From: Butyriboletus loyo
Lineage: Eukaryota; Basidiomycota; Agaricomycetes; Boletales; Boletaceae
Length of the DNA stretch: 64,000 nucleotides
Direction of reading: 5' to 3'
NCBI GenBank assembly: GCA_038093515.1
Contig: JBBPSI010000006.1
Coordinates: 339,673 to 403,672 of the forward strand
Part shown: positions 12,395 to 24,785 of the stretch, one piece after another
How the letters are laid out: each line of letters opens with the position of its first letter
Numbering within the stretch: the first letter of the stretch is position 1
Notes under the pieces: generated by a model
What the model saw: only the letters and a program-made list of their open reading frames with translations
Told to the model about the DNA's origin: nothing
The model's database searches: none
Made by a program: the position numbers and the translations under genes

Positions 12395-15300
12395 ATGGTA
12401 TAGCAGTGCGTGGACGCCAGTCTTTGGCTCCAGAGAAACATCCAGACATCACTTCCGAGGTTGATTTAAGCAATATTTTTGCATGAGAACACGCCCGGAT
12501 GTTGTTAGCTGTTTCTATGTCGCCATCGACTATTTCCGTCCCCCGTTTCACATTCTCTTTGACAGTTTGGTCCATTTCAGATCAGAGTTACAGAGTTGGT
12601 GCAATCACATCTCCACCCCTGAAATTATTTACCCCTTTTTATTCCCGAGCTCCCTCAGTCATTTCTGCCGCTGCCTATTACTTAGATCCAGTCATGGAAA
12701 CTGGATTACATTAAACCATAAGAAATGTGTGCTAGTTACTCCAACTGGAATTATCTAATACATCATTCAATCATTGTATCAGCCTCACACTCTGATATCT
12801 CATTGGGTACTGGCTACTAGTATATAACCCTTAGCCTTCAAAGCTTCCTTAGCCATCGTGATTGTCATTTACACAGCCCCCATTTCATCATACTAAATGT
12901 AATCAGCGTACGGAGGTGATTACATAAGCGGATCTACGACTCGTCTACAAGGATGAACATGTGGCGTCCACTCTGAAGATCTGAATATGGAACTCCGACT
13001 GGTTTGCCCAATTTGGTAGGGAGGTTCATTAATCATTGGCTACTCACTGGCCTCGTCAAAATAGAGGGGAAAAAGGGATGTATCAGCAAATAAGCGATGT
13101 TCCATTTGTAGGAGAACCAGTTGGAAGCTTGAGCAAACGGCAGCCGAGACGAGCCGGCCCTGAGAGTTCCCAGATGGATTTCGAATGTCTCTGAGTTTGG
13201 CAGCGCTGGAGCCCTGAAACGGGGTGAAGTTTCTCGAGCTGTATCTAAATCCAAAGACCGAGTGGGACCAACAGACAAGGAAAACGTCGGTTCTGACCGT
13301 CGCTCTTCCGCGCATCCCGCGTAGTCCACACATTTCATTTCACTTGCACTTGTAATCCCACGTGATATTCTTGTTTGTTTGTTTTAGACTGTACTCGTGG
13401 GGTTCTTGCTGCGGGGTTTCCTGTATCAGTCTCAGTTCGTTGAAGTCGATGGGATGCGTTGTCATCGGAGAGTATCCGCTAATCAAACCGCCACAATTCG
13501 TACCTGGGAACGTCAGGCTAACACACGCTGCCAATGGCACCTGACTGCAATCCGGAATTCTGTTTATTCGCAAAAGGATAAACTCGCCCAAGATGATAGC
13601 ATGGCAGTGAGCGATGGAATACGGACCTCAGGCCCGCGTACTCTACACAGTAAAGCTGACCTTGGAAGCTCATTGTAGGGAAGAGGAAGCAAATAAAAAT
13701 CACAGTCGAAGAATATTAATAGATCTGAAGTAACTTGTGGAATACGAGGAAGGAAAACAGAAGATTTGACAAGGCAAGGCGCACGATCACGCTTGTAGCA
13801 ACCCCAAATGAGACCTGCGAGGGTGACGGAAAAGGTCATGGCAAAGAGCACTTAGTCTAGGTGGAGGAAAGCTCGGGATACTGGATACATGGGACAATCC
13901 CATAGTAGAGAGAAAAAATGTACTTGCCATCATCGAATTGAGACGACTGGCTGTGTCCAGTCAGGCCTCCCTTGGGGGTGTGATTTCGGCTTGTGAGATA
14001 AGCCCTCGGAGACATCAACTCTACTACACCTCGGGCCGCCGTTTCACGCATTCCTGCAAAGTGATAACACTGCACGAAAATATGATGGTCTCAAGGGACT
14101 GGAAACCATGCCTGGTATGTACAGTATTGTGATACATCCCAAAAACGAGTATTTCGAATTACAGTGGAGTCAAGCCGCGTGAAACGGAAATAGAGCTAAA
14201 CTGGGGCAGTCCGAATCACAGAGGGGTCAAGCCGAGTCAGGCGGCGGCGGCCGGCCATCCCGCCCATGATGTGATAATTCGGCACGCACGTGGATTTTAC
14301 TTCACATCCATCATTTTAATACAGAATTCCTTCCCCAGACCTCCCCTTTGGACTGTCATAGTGAAGACTCTGAATGCGTCCGCTCAAAAAATATTTCGAG
14401 CATGCCACTTTGCTCTTGCGGCGTGGGAGAGTGGAGCGCAACAATGGTACGCGATTCCCGAACGGCTGTTACTTAGTAGTGGTGTTTCGGTACATTCCGA
14501 AAAGTTCGCCAAATACGCGATTCTCGACCTACGTGATCTAAATTTTCCAAGCCATGTTGAGAATCTGCCAAATGGCGACCCGAGGCGTTATGGAGGCTAC
14601 ACCTTTTCACACCAACCGAAAAGCGCGATCTGGGTTCTTTCCCCATCCGTCAGTCAAAATGTACCACCCACAAAACTGTGGGGAAAAGAGGCATTTTATA
14701 CCGTTATACCCCCAGGCTCGCATTTACCGCCTCCACGGTACTACGGTGTATGGAGTAAGTCGTGTCCCATGAAGCTGGAAAGTCTCATCCACATCCCATT
14801 TTGGCAATGCTGTCGACACGCGACCTCACGCTCCATCCACGAAGTACATACATACCGTCGCCGCAGAGACTTTTCCAGACTGAAAGTAGCTAAAAGTTGA
14901 GAAGACACAATTTCTGAGTTTTCCCAACAAAGAAAACACTTTTTTTGTTTCAATTTTCGGTGAACAAAATCGGGGTACATAGTTACATCGAACAACTAAG
15001 CACTTCTGTATCTCCACAACGAGCAAGAAATCATTAATCACGGTTGGCGAAGCGCCAGCGTGAATCCAGCACTAAATTTAACACTCTACTGGGCATCACC
15101 AGTGACAATGAAGGTTTTGTATGAGCCTGGCAAGTGGAATGACTCGGAGGATGACTCCCTGCAAGCAGTCCAAGCGTTTTCTCCCATCTCACCTTCAAGA
15201 CAAAGGAGACGGAAGTGCACCAGACTCAGATTCGAAGTAGGTACAAGCCTCACCGGCGTGTGGGCCTCCCATCATTCTTCGTCCCAGGAATCGCTGTCAC

Positions 15301-15592
15301 CATCTCAAGCACTCATTTATGACCATTCTAAGAGCTCTCCTGAGCCCCTGCTCGAGGCCGAAAATGTGCTTCGTGCACTGTATATACGCTCCATTTCGAA
15401 AGCGTGGTGGGCAAAAACATGCACTAGAGTCTCTGACAAGGATAAGGATATTGTGAGCAGACCCTAGACTAGTAGCCTAGTGGTATTACTCAGTGTTGAG
15501 TTTCGTCCGCGATCACTCACATGTAAATTATTCCCACGAAGTCAAGCTTTGTATGTCGCGAATGCTCGTCGGACGATCAGGCTAGACTTGAA
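12395..15592. other. No gene recognised
   Basis: Three kilobases lie between the DAO copy and the PPR gene. The longest ORF (14271-14900, 209 aa) has no recognised motif, biased composition and no intron-extended partner. Other ORFs are shorter and overlap in several frames. Purine/pyrimidine composition is unremarkable apart from a short GGCGGCGGCGGCCGGCC patch near 14241-14257. I see no RNA gene or repeat. Confidence 0.5.
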
Positions 15593-17828
15593 ATGGCGGT
15601 CAAGGCTCCATCAAGACTTTCAGTATTGGTATCGAGTCTCACTCATACCTCCTCTCGATGTCGACTTCCCCATGCACCGCGACGGATGCATCAGGCTGTC
15701 GCACACGCCTCCGTGTCACGGACAGCATCTGGCCCGCCACAGACGACAGGGCTCGAGGTTCCCAACGAAACCATGGATACCTTACTTGCAGAGTATGCGA
15801 AGCGGGGTAATACTCAAGATTTTGAGTCGTTTATCCCGTCTGGTATGTCTCCATCCTTTTCTGGGGTGACTTTTTTTTCATTATCACATCCTCAGCGCGA
15901 CTGACTGAGCATCAACGGGATCTGCATGTTAAAGCTCACATCGTTAATGCATCACTCTCTACTCATCCCTCCCCACACTCGACCACCCAACAGTTTCCGA
16001 CGGGTGCACTCGCAGTCTTGCACCAGTATGAAGCCAATGGTCATTTTGCCCCAATCCAATCATACACCAGAGTTATTTCCGCCCTTTTCAATGTCCAAAC
16101 ATTGGCTTCTTCCGACCCAAGACTTGGACGTGCTGCGGCGCAAGCGCAAGCTTGGGATCTTTTCGCTCACATGCGTTATGTCGCCCATCCTGTTCCGGAT
16201 GCCCACCTGTATGCTCTGATGATTCGGGCCTGCGGGTCGTTCTCTCGACCAGAGCCTGAACGTGCCTTGGATCTTTGGATGGAGATGCAGGAGAATGGAG
16301 TCAAACCAACGAAAGGTGCTTACGAGGCCGTCATAAGAGTATGTAGCCGAGCTGGGCCAGAGTGGCTGGGAGAGGGCATGAGGCTTGCGAGGGAGATGAA
16401 CGACGAATGTTCGATAACGGACCTGAACGGGAAAGGTTTATGGTGCGCTCTGCTGGAGGGTTGCAAACGTGCTGGAGACCTTAAAAAAGCCAGATGGATA
16501 CTTGCGGAAGCTGTACGAGGCAGCGGGGATAGTGCAAGTAGTAAAAACTCGATGGTGGACGCGGAGCTGATGACTCACATATTCCACACCTATGCGTCGT
16601 ACAAGCCGCCGTTCAAAAGAGAAACGACTCGACTTATCGACCGTAGCGCAGCGTCAAATGGAGAAGATTCGACGAACGAAATCCAAGCAGAGCAGATGTC
16701 GGACCACAGCGAACCACCCTCTCACATATTCACTGAGCAGACGCGGGGAGGTGATGTCTTCCCTGGTGTTCTGGTAGAGAATGTGGAGAGCATGCCTTCA
16801 TTTTCCCGTCTCCCGCCGCAGACATCCTCTGATGTCATCGCGGAAACGCGAGCACTTTTCGACAGGATTCTTCAGGACAGATCTGTATCCCTGGAGGAGG
16901 AACGTAATTCCCCCCAAGGTGGCTTGCTCATGGGCAGATTTGTGCATGTGGAGCTGACACCTGTCCTCTTAAATGCTTACTTGTCTGTATTCTACAGACA
17001 TGCTAGCATCGAGACCTCGCAGGAAGCCTTTGATTCCCTCTTCAGCAAAGGCGATTCGTCCGACGCACAGATATTCCATCCTGACGAACATACCTACGTC
17101 AATGCACTCGAGAGATGTGCAATATCACGCGTTGAAGACCGTCATATAGCGGCTCGATGGGCTAAGGACATATGGCAGCGGTGGGAGGTAACAGAAGCAA
17201 ACTGTCTAAGAGACGGTAAGGTAAATATCGGGTCGTTTGCAAGGTTGATCGAGAGGGCGCATGCTGCCATGAGAAGAGTGCTTATACTGTGGGCCATCTC
17301 GCCGACCATTTACATCCTATGCCTGACTCATCGTCTCCTCGTAGATCTGGTGACATCGACCGCGCTCAAGAGTTACTGCGATCGTTCGTTTCTCGATATC
17401 CGCCCACCGCAGTGCTGCAGTCGATCGTCTCCCGGCTGGCCTCACTCGACACATCTCCGGTAATGATGCCTGTCAAGCACCCTTCAAAATCTACTACTGT
17501 TCGACTTTTCGCCAAACCTCTCATCCTTTCTACCCGTACAGTACTCACGAACCCAGTACCCTCGGCATCATCGACCGCGCGACCTTTGGTTCGGCTTACG
17601 TCGGTTGTTTCCCCAAAGGACGATCGTGTACCTCCTATTATTGCATTCAGTGACCTCGATCTGCTCCACGCGAGGTTGGCTGAGCATGGGAGGATCAAAG
17701 ACCTTGGATATATCAAATGGGTCTGTATGGCGTACGCCAATGCGCTCAAAAAGAGAAGGGACGCGGTTCTCAAAGCTGCTCCGACAGCACACGAGGAGGT
17801 AGTTAACAGTACTATATCTACTGATTAA
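15593..17828 (+). CDS. Pentatricopeptide-repeat protein, probably mitochondrial
   Basis: Exon 1 (15593-15842) starts MAVKAPSRLSVLVSSL and is rich in Arg and Ser with few acidic residues, as in mitochondrial presequences. A 53-bp intron leads to a long exon. Helical-pair repeats are visible: HLYALMIRACGSFSRPEPER, ALDLWMEMQENGVKPTKGAY, then EAVIRVCSRAG, WCALLEGCKRAGDLKKARWI and HPDEHTYVNALERCAISRVE. These match PPR spacing (helix-turn-helix ending in a V-x-P-x turn). Such proteins bind organelle RNA and act in its processing or translation. Near 17280-17350 the frame must change to reach GDIDRAQELLRSFVSRYPP and the C-terminus ending VVNSTISTD; a short intron or an indel is needed there. The specific orthologue is not identified. 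Confidence 0.72.
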
Positions 17829-17993
17829 TAATGTCTTGGTTAGGCTTAGGCAGGGGATTATTGCCCAAATCTGGAGGCGTGTTAGTCAGCCGCGGAATCT
17901 ACCGAAGGCTGACCAATGTTAAATGAAATGAAATGATGCACTGATCCAGTGGAGGATGCAACTTTCGAGTCGTGCCGCTTTCTGGACAATTTA

Positions 17994-20694
17994 ATGGCAT
18001 ATTTCGCAAGACCCCAGTCATCTAATTCGGCTGTCAGGATCGTTCATCCAGCGGAACAATCAGACGACCCAAAACCTCTGCCCAAGAGGGGTATGTGCGC
18101 CCCTCCTCGTCCGTTCTCATCCGAACTTCCTTTGGGACAGAATCGCCCCAGCGCCAGTGCAGGAACATACTTATTTACGGGTAATACTCGATTCCAACTC
18201 TGCGACTCAGCTATTGATCTGCCATGTCAGCTCATGTCGGTTTCAAGATAAAGGCTGTATCTACTACCATCCCCCGGTATGACCTTCAGCCCTGTCATTT
18301 TCACGCTAACATATTCCCCTCAGTCGGACAAATCCACCAATGCGTGAGCGACTCCATCTCTGAAAAATAATAATAAAACGCGTTTGATACATGCCAACTC
18401 TCTGCAGAGCACAACCAGATTCTCCAGCGCTTGGTACCTTGACTGCTCAGGCTGTCAATGCGCCTGTGTTTGTACCCAAAGTCAATTTCAACCCTGTCTC
18501 ACCTGCGTCTCCGACCACATCTCATTCACTCTCCCCCTCGTGAGCCCCACGTCATCTACCGCTGCGCTTTCGCTGAGTGTGCGACTAGTTCCTCCCCCAC
18601 TCCATACTACTCGAATCACGACGAATACGACTTGTATACGCAAAACCTGTCGATTGATGGTTCCAGTCAGTCCCCCGACGAGCAGGATTTAACAAACGAA
18701 TATCAAGAGGTGGAGCATCCTCTTACGTACTTATCAGATCATGTTGGTTTCTTGCCTCTGCCCCACAACTCACAGGCTTAATTCTCAATCATTCGTAGAT
18801 TAGCCAGGCTGGTTTCGACGACACCGTCACATCTTTGAGCAGCTTTTATCAGCCTACTCAACCACCCTATGTGCAGCAGCCTGTCAGTTACACGCTTGTG
18901 TTCGAACAGCGACGATTACACTTACTCATACTTCAATTTAGCTTGATTATCATCTCTACACTCGGCCGGTTCCCGAATCATTCGCTCCGTCGCACTTTAT
19001 GTCCGACAGCGTCCGTGAAGAGCTTCAAAAGCGTTCAGAAGCTGCCCATTCAATCACATATCCGCTCTATAACCTCCCTGACGAGCTTCAGGGCTATCAT
19101 TCACTCGTTCCCCTCGAACAAACACCATCTGACCGGCGAAAATTCTTCAGCTGGTTCTCGACATTATACCGCGCGACGAATGCCAATGATGGCCAACCTT
19201 ACGCTTTGCGGCGAGTTGAGAGTGTGTTCTCTTTGGTCAAGGGGAGAATGAAACCCAACTAACCCGTGCAGATTTCAGACTCGTGCACCAGGTTGCGTTT
19301 GGCGCGATTGAGGCCTGGTCCCGCGTTCAACATCCCAATATCGTTAGGGTACGAGAAGCGTTCACAACGCGTGCCTTCAACGATAATTGTCTGTGTTTCG
19401 TTCCGTGTGCGTTTCTACTGTTTTGATGCCTGTCTAATTCATAGCTCTTGTGGTATCGTATGACTACCATCCAAACTCGCAAACGTTATTCGATCTGTAC
19501 CTACGCCCCAAGCAGTCTGTCTTTCCACAGAGTAGATTCGGGGGAACAACAAATGTTGTCGTTCCCGAAGCCGTACTCTGGTCATACATCATTCAAATTG
19601 CGAGTGCGTTACAGGCGACTCACGAAGCAGGGTTAGCGGTCCGCATGGTTGACCCGACAAAGATTCTGCTGACAGGAAAGAACCGGTACTTTTTAACTGC
19701 TTTCATTTCATACCTATTCGTTGCTAACAACACTCAGTCTACGGATCAGTTCATGCGGTATCGTTGACGTACTCATGTATGACACACAGCAAGATGTTGT
19801 TCTTGTTCAACAAGAAGACTTGGTTATGTTTGGGCGGTTAATTTTCGCATTGTGTTGTGGCAACCTTGCGGCGATTAATACGCTTTCCAAAGCATTGGAC
19901 ATGATGGGAAGGATGTATTCTGCGGATGTCAAGACATTGGCATTGTACCTTATCTCCAAGCCTGGTCTGCACAAGGTAAAGGATACTTTTCTCAGTACCA
20001 AATTGATTCTAATGGCAGATCCCTTGGTGAATACAGAGCATTGCGCAGGTCATTGAAACGATCGGTAAGACTCGGTTGCTTCATGAGATGGATGATGTCC
20101 AAGTGTAGGGATTCAAGTCATCTAATAGGAACTGCGTTCTGACTTTTCTGTCGATTATAGTGGCACCGACCGGCTCGAGAGTGAGCTCGCTAGCGAGCTC
20201 GAGAATGGTCGTCTGATTCGTTTGCTGTGCAAATTTGGGTTTATCAATGAACGGCCAGAGTGCGTGCTTTTGCCGTTCACGACTTGACCGGTTGCTTAGC
20301 TTGAGGGACAGGTTTGCCTGTGAGCCACGTTGGTCTGAAACGGGAGACAGGTACATCATCAAGCTATTCCGCGACTACGTGTTCCACCAAGTGGACGAGA
20401 ATGGAAACCCTGTCGTCAATTTGTCACATGTTCTCGCTTGCCTGAACAAGGTCAGTACCGGGGAAATTTATGCAGCTGGGTGCACAATGTCATTGTCATT
20501 TTCGTAACAGCTTGACAGTGGAACGGACGAACGTATCATGCTGGTCTCTCGAGACGAACAAAGCTGTCTAGTTGTGAGCTACAAGGAGGTCAAGTCTTGC
20601 ATTGATGCTGCCTTTAGGTGCGCCATACCCCGATTGTTGACCGACCGAGCTCATGTTCACTCTGCGCAGCGATTTGTCTCGGGCTTCGCGCTGA
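17994..20694 (+). CDS. PAN3: PAN2-PAN3 deadenylation complex subunit PAN3
   Basis: PAN3 recruits the PAN2 nuclease to poly(A)-bound mRNA in the cytoplasm. The start [19 protein letters not shown] leads, through introns at about 18090 and 18180, to a CCCH zinc finger, [12 protein letters not shown] then [13 protein letters not shown], with Cx8Cx6Cx3H spacing. A low-complexity linker follows. The pseudokinase domain begins near [16 protein letters not shown], with [38 protein letters not shown] and a degenerate catalytic loop ([10 protein letters not shown]). The C-terminal knob domain includes [19 protein letters not shown] and [19 protein letters not shown]. Translation ends SDLSRASR. At least eight introns are required. 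The gene is collinear with its neighbours on the + strand. Family is certain. Confidence 0.93.
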
Positions 20695-20866
20695 AGACGA
20701 GATTTATGGATAAAATAGGTAGAATTCCGAAAAAGACGCGAAAAATACATAAAAATAGTTGACTCTGGATTTTTGATGAGCGGTGTCTATTGAGTGCTAG
20801 TGTGAGAGTCAAGATGGATGGATCATGTGAATTCCGGTCGTGCTCTTCCTCCTCCTTGTACTTCGA

Positions 20867-23800
20867 ATGCCATCAGCCTCTCCCCGTCTGCCAGTCCTTC
20901 CCCTCCCCCACCCGCTCCTCCTTCTCCCCACCGCAAGGCTCACTATCCCAATCTCGAGGGCGCTTGCAGACAGTCTACTCGCCATTCTCGATGACCCTGA
21001 GTCTGACTCCGACCAACCAATTCTCGCGGCCATCCCAGTTCCGGTTTCCTTTGAGTCCACTAACAGTGATGTAGCTACGCCGCCGCCCGCCCCGGCCAAT
21101 GCACCACCGCCCACCCACGGGGTTGCTGCCCGCGTCGTCCGTCTCGTTCGGGCCCGCGCAGTGGCTTCGCCCACCCCTCGCCACCCCTACCTGCTCTATC
21201 TTCATGGCTTAACCCGCATTCGCCTTCTCCAGCCTCTCGACCTGGACCTCTCCACTCTCGATTCTCTCCCACGGCATGCGGTCGCCTATCCCCCAGCCGG
21301 CACGACTCCCTCCCATGAGACCGTCGAGGCATTCAAAGACGCTGCCCTCGGGCTGCTCGACCGGCTCGCCAAGGATTCCGCCCAGGCTCAGAGGAAAGAC
21401 GACTGGCTCAAGGTCGCCTCCATGGTCGAAGAAATCTCTGACCAGCGTGCTGCATGGATGGCCGACGTCCTTGTCGCAGCCATCTCCGGACAATACGCTG
21501 ATAAACTCGGTGAGTCCAGATCCTCTTTGTTCTCTTTTCTCAAGAGCGAGTATCACACGGCAACGTCCCGCTAACCCGATTCCGTGAGATAGATTTCCTT
21601 GCAGCAACTGAGGTCGAGGACCGTCTTCGCCGTGCGACCGAGCTCTTTACTAAACAATTGTCTATTTCCGAGGTCTCAAAAAAGATTGCCAGCGCTGTCG
21701 ACGAATCGCTCTCTCGCCAGCAAAAGGAATTTTTCCTCCGTCAGCAACTCGCAGCGATTCAACGCGAGCTCCACAGCTTGCATAGTACGGCCCCTGGACA
21801 CATCGGCAGCCCTGGTGGTTCCGATTTTGGAACGGGAAATCCGGGTAGTGAATTGGACGAGGACGAACAGGCAGATGCGGATGACCTTGCAGACCTTCAA
21901 AAGAAGATCGAAGCTCTTGACCCAGGTAGTGAGGAGAGAAAGATTGGTGTTAGGGAGTGGAGGAGGTTGAAACGCATTCCCCAAGGTAGTGTCGAGCATG
22001 GTGTGATCAGAACATACGTGAGACTCTGCTGTATGCAGACGGGTGCAAATGCTAACTCGAGATCTAGCTCGATTGGTTGACGAGTATCCCATGGCCGTCT
22101 GCACTGGTTTCGCAGACGACCGTGCCGGACGCCCTCATGGATTCAGGGTTCTTGGCCAAGGCTCGGTGAGTCATCGCCCAGTGCAATATCATTTCCCCTT
22201 GGTAGTGTCGTACTAATATATTCATAGCGCTCAGCTCGATGCAGACCACTATGGTCTCGAGCAAATTAAACGCCGCCTAATAGAATTCCTTGCAGTCGTC
22301 CGATTACACGCAATTGCCGACGAAGCCGCTTCGTCATCCCCAATCACAGCAACAGCTGGAGAGCCCGTGCATAAACTAACCAAGGCCTCCTCAGACCGGT
22401 CTAATCTCGATCGCGCACTAGTCCCTGTTTCTAATGGAAGTGCTGTCTCGCGACAAAGTTCGACTCCTATGGAGCCGCATAAAGCGTCGTCATTGAAAAA
22501 GAAGAAGGGCATGAAAGGTCCGATATTATTGTATGTGACAATGGTCATTCGAACGTCGAATGTTGAATTGAATTCGTTGAACCTGTAGGTTTGTTGGCCC
22601 ACCTGGCACAGGAAAGACTTCACTCGGTCAGTCGATTGCAAAAGCTCTAGATCGACCTTTTCAACGGATATCTCTTGGCGGTGTGCGCGACGAGGCCGAG
22701 ATTAGGTTGCTATTCCTTCTTTCAGATTACGAGGAATAAGGAACTCAGGTAGAACTATATATAGGGGACACCGAAGAACGTACGTGGCATCGAGCCCCGG
22801 TATGATCGTCCAGGCGCTTCGAAAAGCTGGGAGGAGTGATCCTGTCATACTACTGTGCGTCCTTTCCGTTGTGATTGATCGTCCCTGGATCTCGACCCTG
22901 CGGTTTTGTTCAGCGATGAAATCGACAAGGTCGGTCATAGCAACTTCCATGGCGATCCGTCAGCTGCTTTGCTGGAGGTGCTCGACCCCGAACAGAATCA
23001 CTCGTTCAATGCAAGTATAGGTTATTGTGCTGCTATCGGGATAGTAACTTATCTGCGACTTTCAGGACCACTATATCAACGTCCCCGTTGATCTCAGCCA
23101 AGTTCTCTTCATCTGCACCTCAAACACTCTCGAGACGATATCTGCTCCGCTCTTGGATCGATGTGAAGTCGTCGAGTTGTCGGGGTATACCTACGACGAG
23201 AAGATGCACATTGCACGACGGTTCCTCCTGCCAAAACAAATTCACGCAAACGCACTATCTCCATCCCAGCTTCAGCTCACGGATGACGCCCTGCTGCACA
23301 TTGCCACAGTATATACCCGTGAAGCAGGCGTGCGTGGTCTCGAGCGCGCGATCGGAGCAGTTGTCAGATTCAAAGCTGTGGAGTGGGCAGAGTTCCTTGA
23401 TGCTGGTGCAAGCGAGAGGGAGAACCACAAAGAGTGGCATGGTATCATCGAGAAAAACGAGCTGGAGAAGATCCTTGGCGTGCCCCGGTGGGACGGTGAA
23501 GAACGAGAACGGGAAGAGAAACGCGGTGTCATTTACGGGCTTGTTGTCACTGGCATGGGCGAAGGAGGGATCATGCCTGTTGAGAGCACAATTCTTCCCG
23601 GTGCTGGGAGACTGAAGTTGACAGGCAGTTTGGGGGACGTTATCAAGGAGAGCGGGGAGATTGCCCTGAGCTGGGTGAAGTCCCATGCATTCGAACTCGG
23701 GATCACTGCTGGGCGGGGCATTGATCCTCTGAAGGTCCCAGCCTCTATTGATCTTCATCTTCATCTTCCTGCCGGAGCTCAGAAGAAGGATGGTCCAAGT

Positions 23801-24240
23801 GCAGGTATCGCAATGGTAAGGAAACCCCGCCTTGAGTATCTTGCATACTCATGTCACTCACGGTGTTTCAGACGTGTGCTTTTGTATCGTTGCTCAGCGG
23901 CGCAACAGTTTCAAAGGACGTTGCAATGACGGGCGAGGTTAGTTCATAAAGCTGTAGCCATATCCTCATGTCATCTTTTCGACAGATCACGCTTCGCGGG
24001 CGAGTGACGGCCGTTGGTGGAATTCGGATGAAAGTCCTTGGTGCCCACCGGGCACAAATTCGCAAGGTTATTCTTCCGTGGGCGAATAGAAAAGACGTCG
24101 AACACGACGTCTCGCCCGAAATACGACGCGAGATGCAGTTTTGTTTCGTCCGTACGATTGACGAGGCGCTCGACGCTGCGTTCGGGCAGGGAACGCTGGG
24201 GTGGAGGAGGCAGGCTGTCTTGTTGGAAAGTAGACTGTAA
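20867..24240 (+). CDS. Peroxisomal Lon protease homologue
   Basis: This is an ATP-dependent AAA+ serine protease. The N-terminal substrate-binding domain opens with [15 protein letters not shown] right after the start Met, with no mitochondrial presequence. The AAA domain has Walker [19 protein letters not shown], then [21 protein letters not shown], and Walker B LLDEIDKVG, split by an intron (GTGCGTCC...GTTCAG) at about 22854-22912. The protease domain has the catalytic Ser in [11 protein letters not shown] and the catalytic Lys in [13 protein letters not shown]. The protein ends in SRL, a canonical PTS1 peroxisomal signal. A low-complexity insert rich in Ser and Lys precedes Walker A, as in peroxisomal Lon. 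ATG 20867 was chosen because the in-frame upstream codon is GTG. The C-terminal tripeptide and missing presequence argue against mitochondrial PIM1. Confidence 0.92.
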
Positions 24241-24785
24241 TTTGTGATGTGTAGATCCCGGTCGTTTTTGCTGTGTGCTTTCGTAACTGTTGACTCGCAT
24301 ATTAAATACAATTCGACGACCTCGTGTATAACTAAATCCTTCATAAACGGATGGTTCAATGGAGTAGACTGGTGTTGAATTCTGGTCTCTGGTGATAATT
24401 AGATGCACTGCTCGGAATACAGAGAATCATTTGGTAAGGAAAATGATCGACAAAAAGACAGATGTTTTGGCAAGAGAGTGAGCACCCGCTGAATCCGATA
24501 GTTACTTGGTTGTTCGAGCAAAGAGAGGAAAGAAAAACTAAAATTACCAAAACCACACGCTACCGTCTTCTATTACATGCGAATGCAAAAAGAGGGGGAA
24601 AAAATGGGAATGATATGCTGTGCCTCCTTCAGATGGCGATTGACGGGAACGTTACACTCAGAATCCGGATTCGAGATGCGGGAAAAGGGGGTACCAAAGC
24701 TAATTAGTTCACTTGCACCGGTGAGATATAAAGAGGGTTGAATCTGAAAGCATCCAATGGGCCAATGATTGTGCCCGTGGTGACT
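24241..24785. other. Intergenic region between convergent genes
   Basis: This is the 3' flank shared by the Lon gene (+) and KAP95 (-). Only short ORFs (81 aa or less) occur, and nothing else is recognised. Confidence 0.6.

Noticed and set aside
14271..14900. A 209-codon ORF as a gene
   Set aside because: No motif, no start context or intron partners, unusual composition; ORFs of this size occur by chance in a 64-kb window.
20840..20866. N-terminal extension of the Lon gene (LFLLLVLR) as a signal sequence
   Set aside because: It would start at GTG; the ATG at 20867 is followed directly by the family's N-terminal RLPVLPLP motif and the C-terminal SRL marks a peroxisomal protein.
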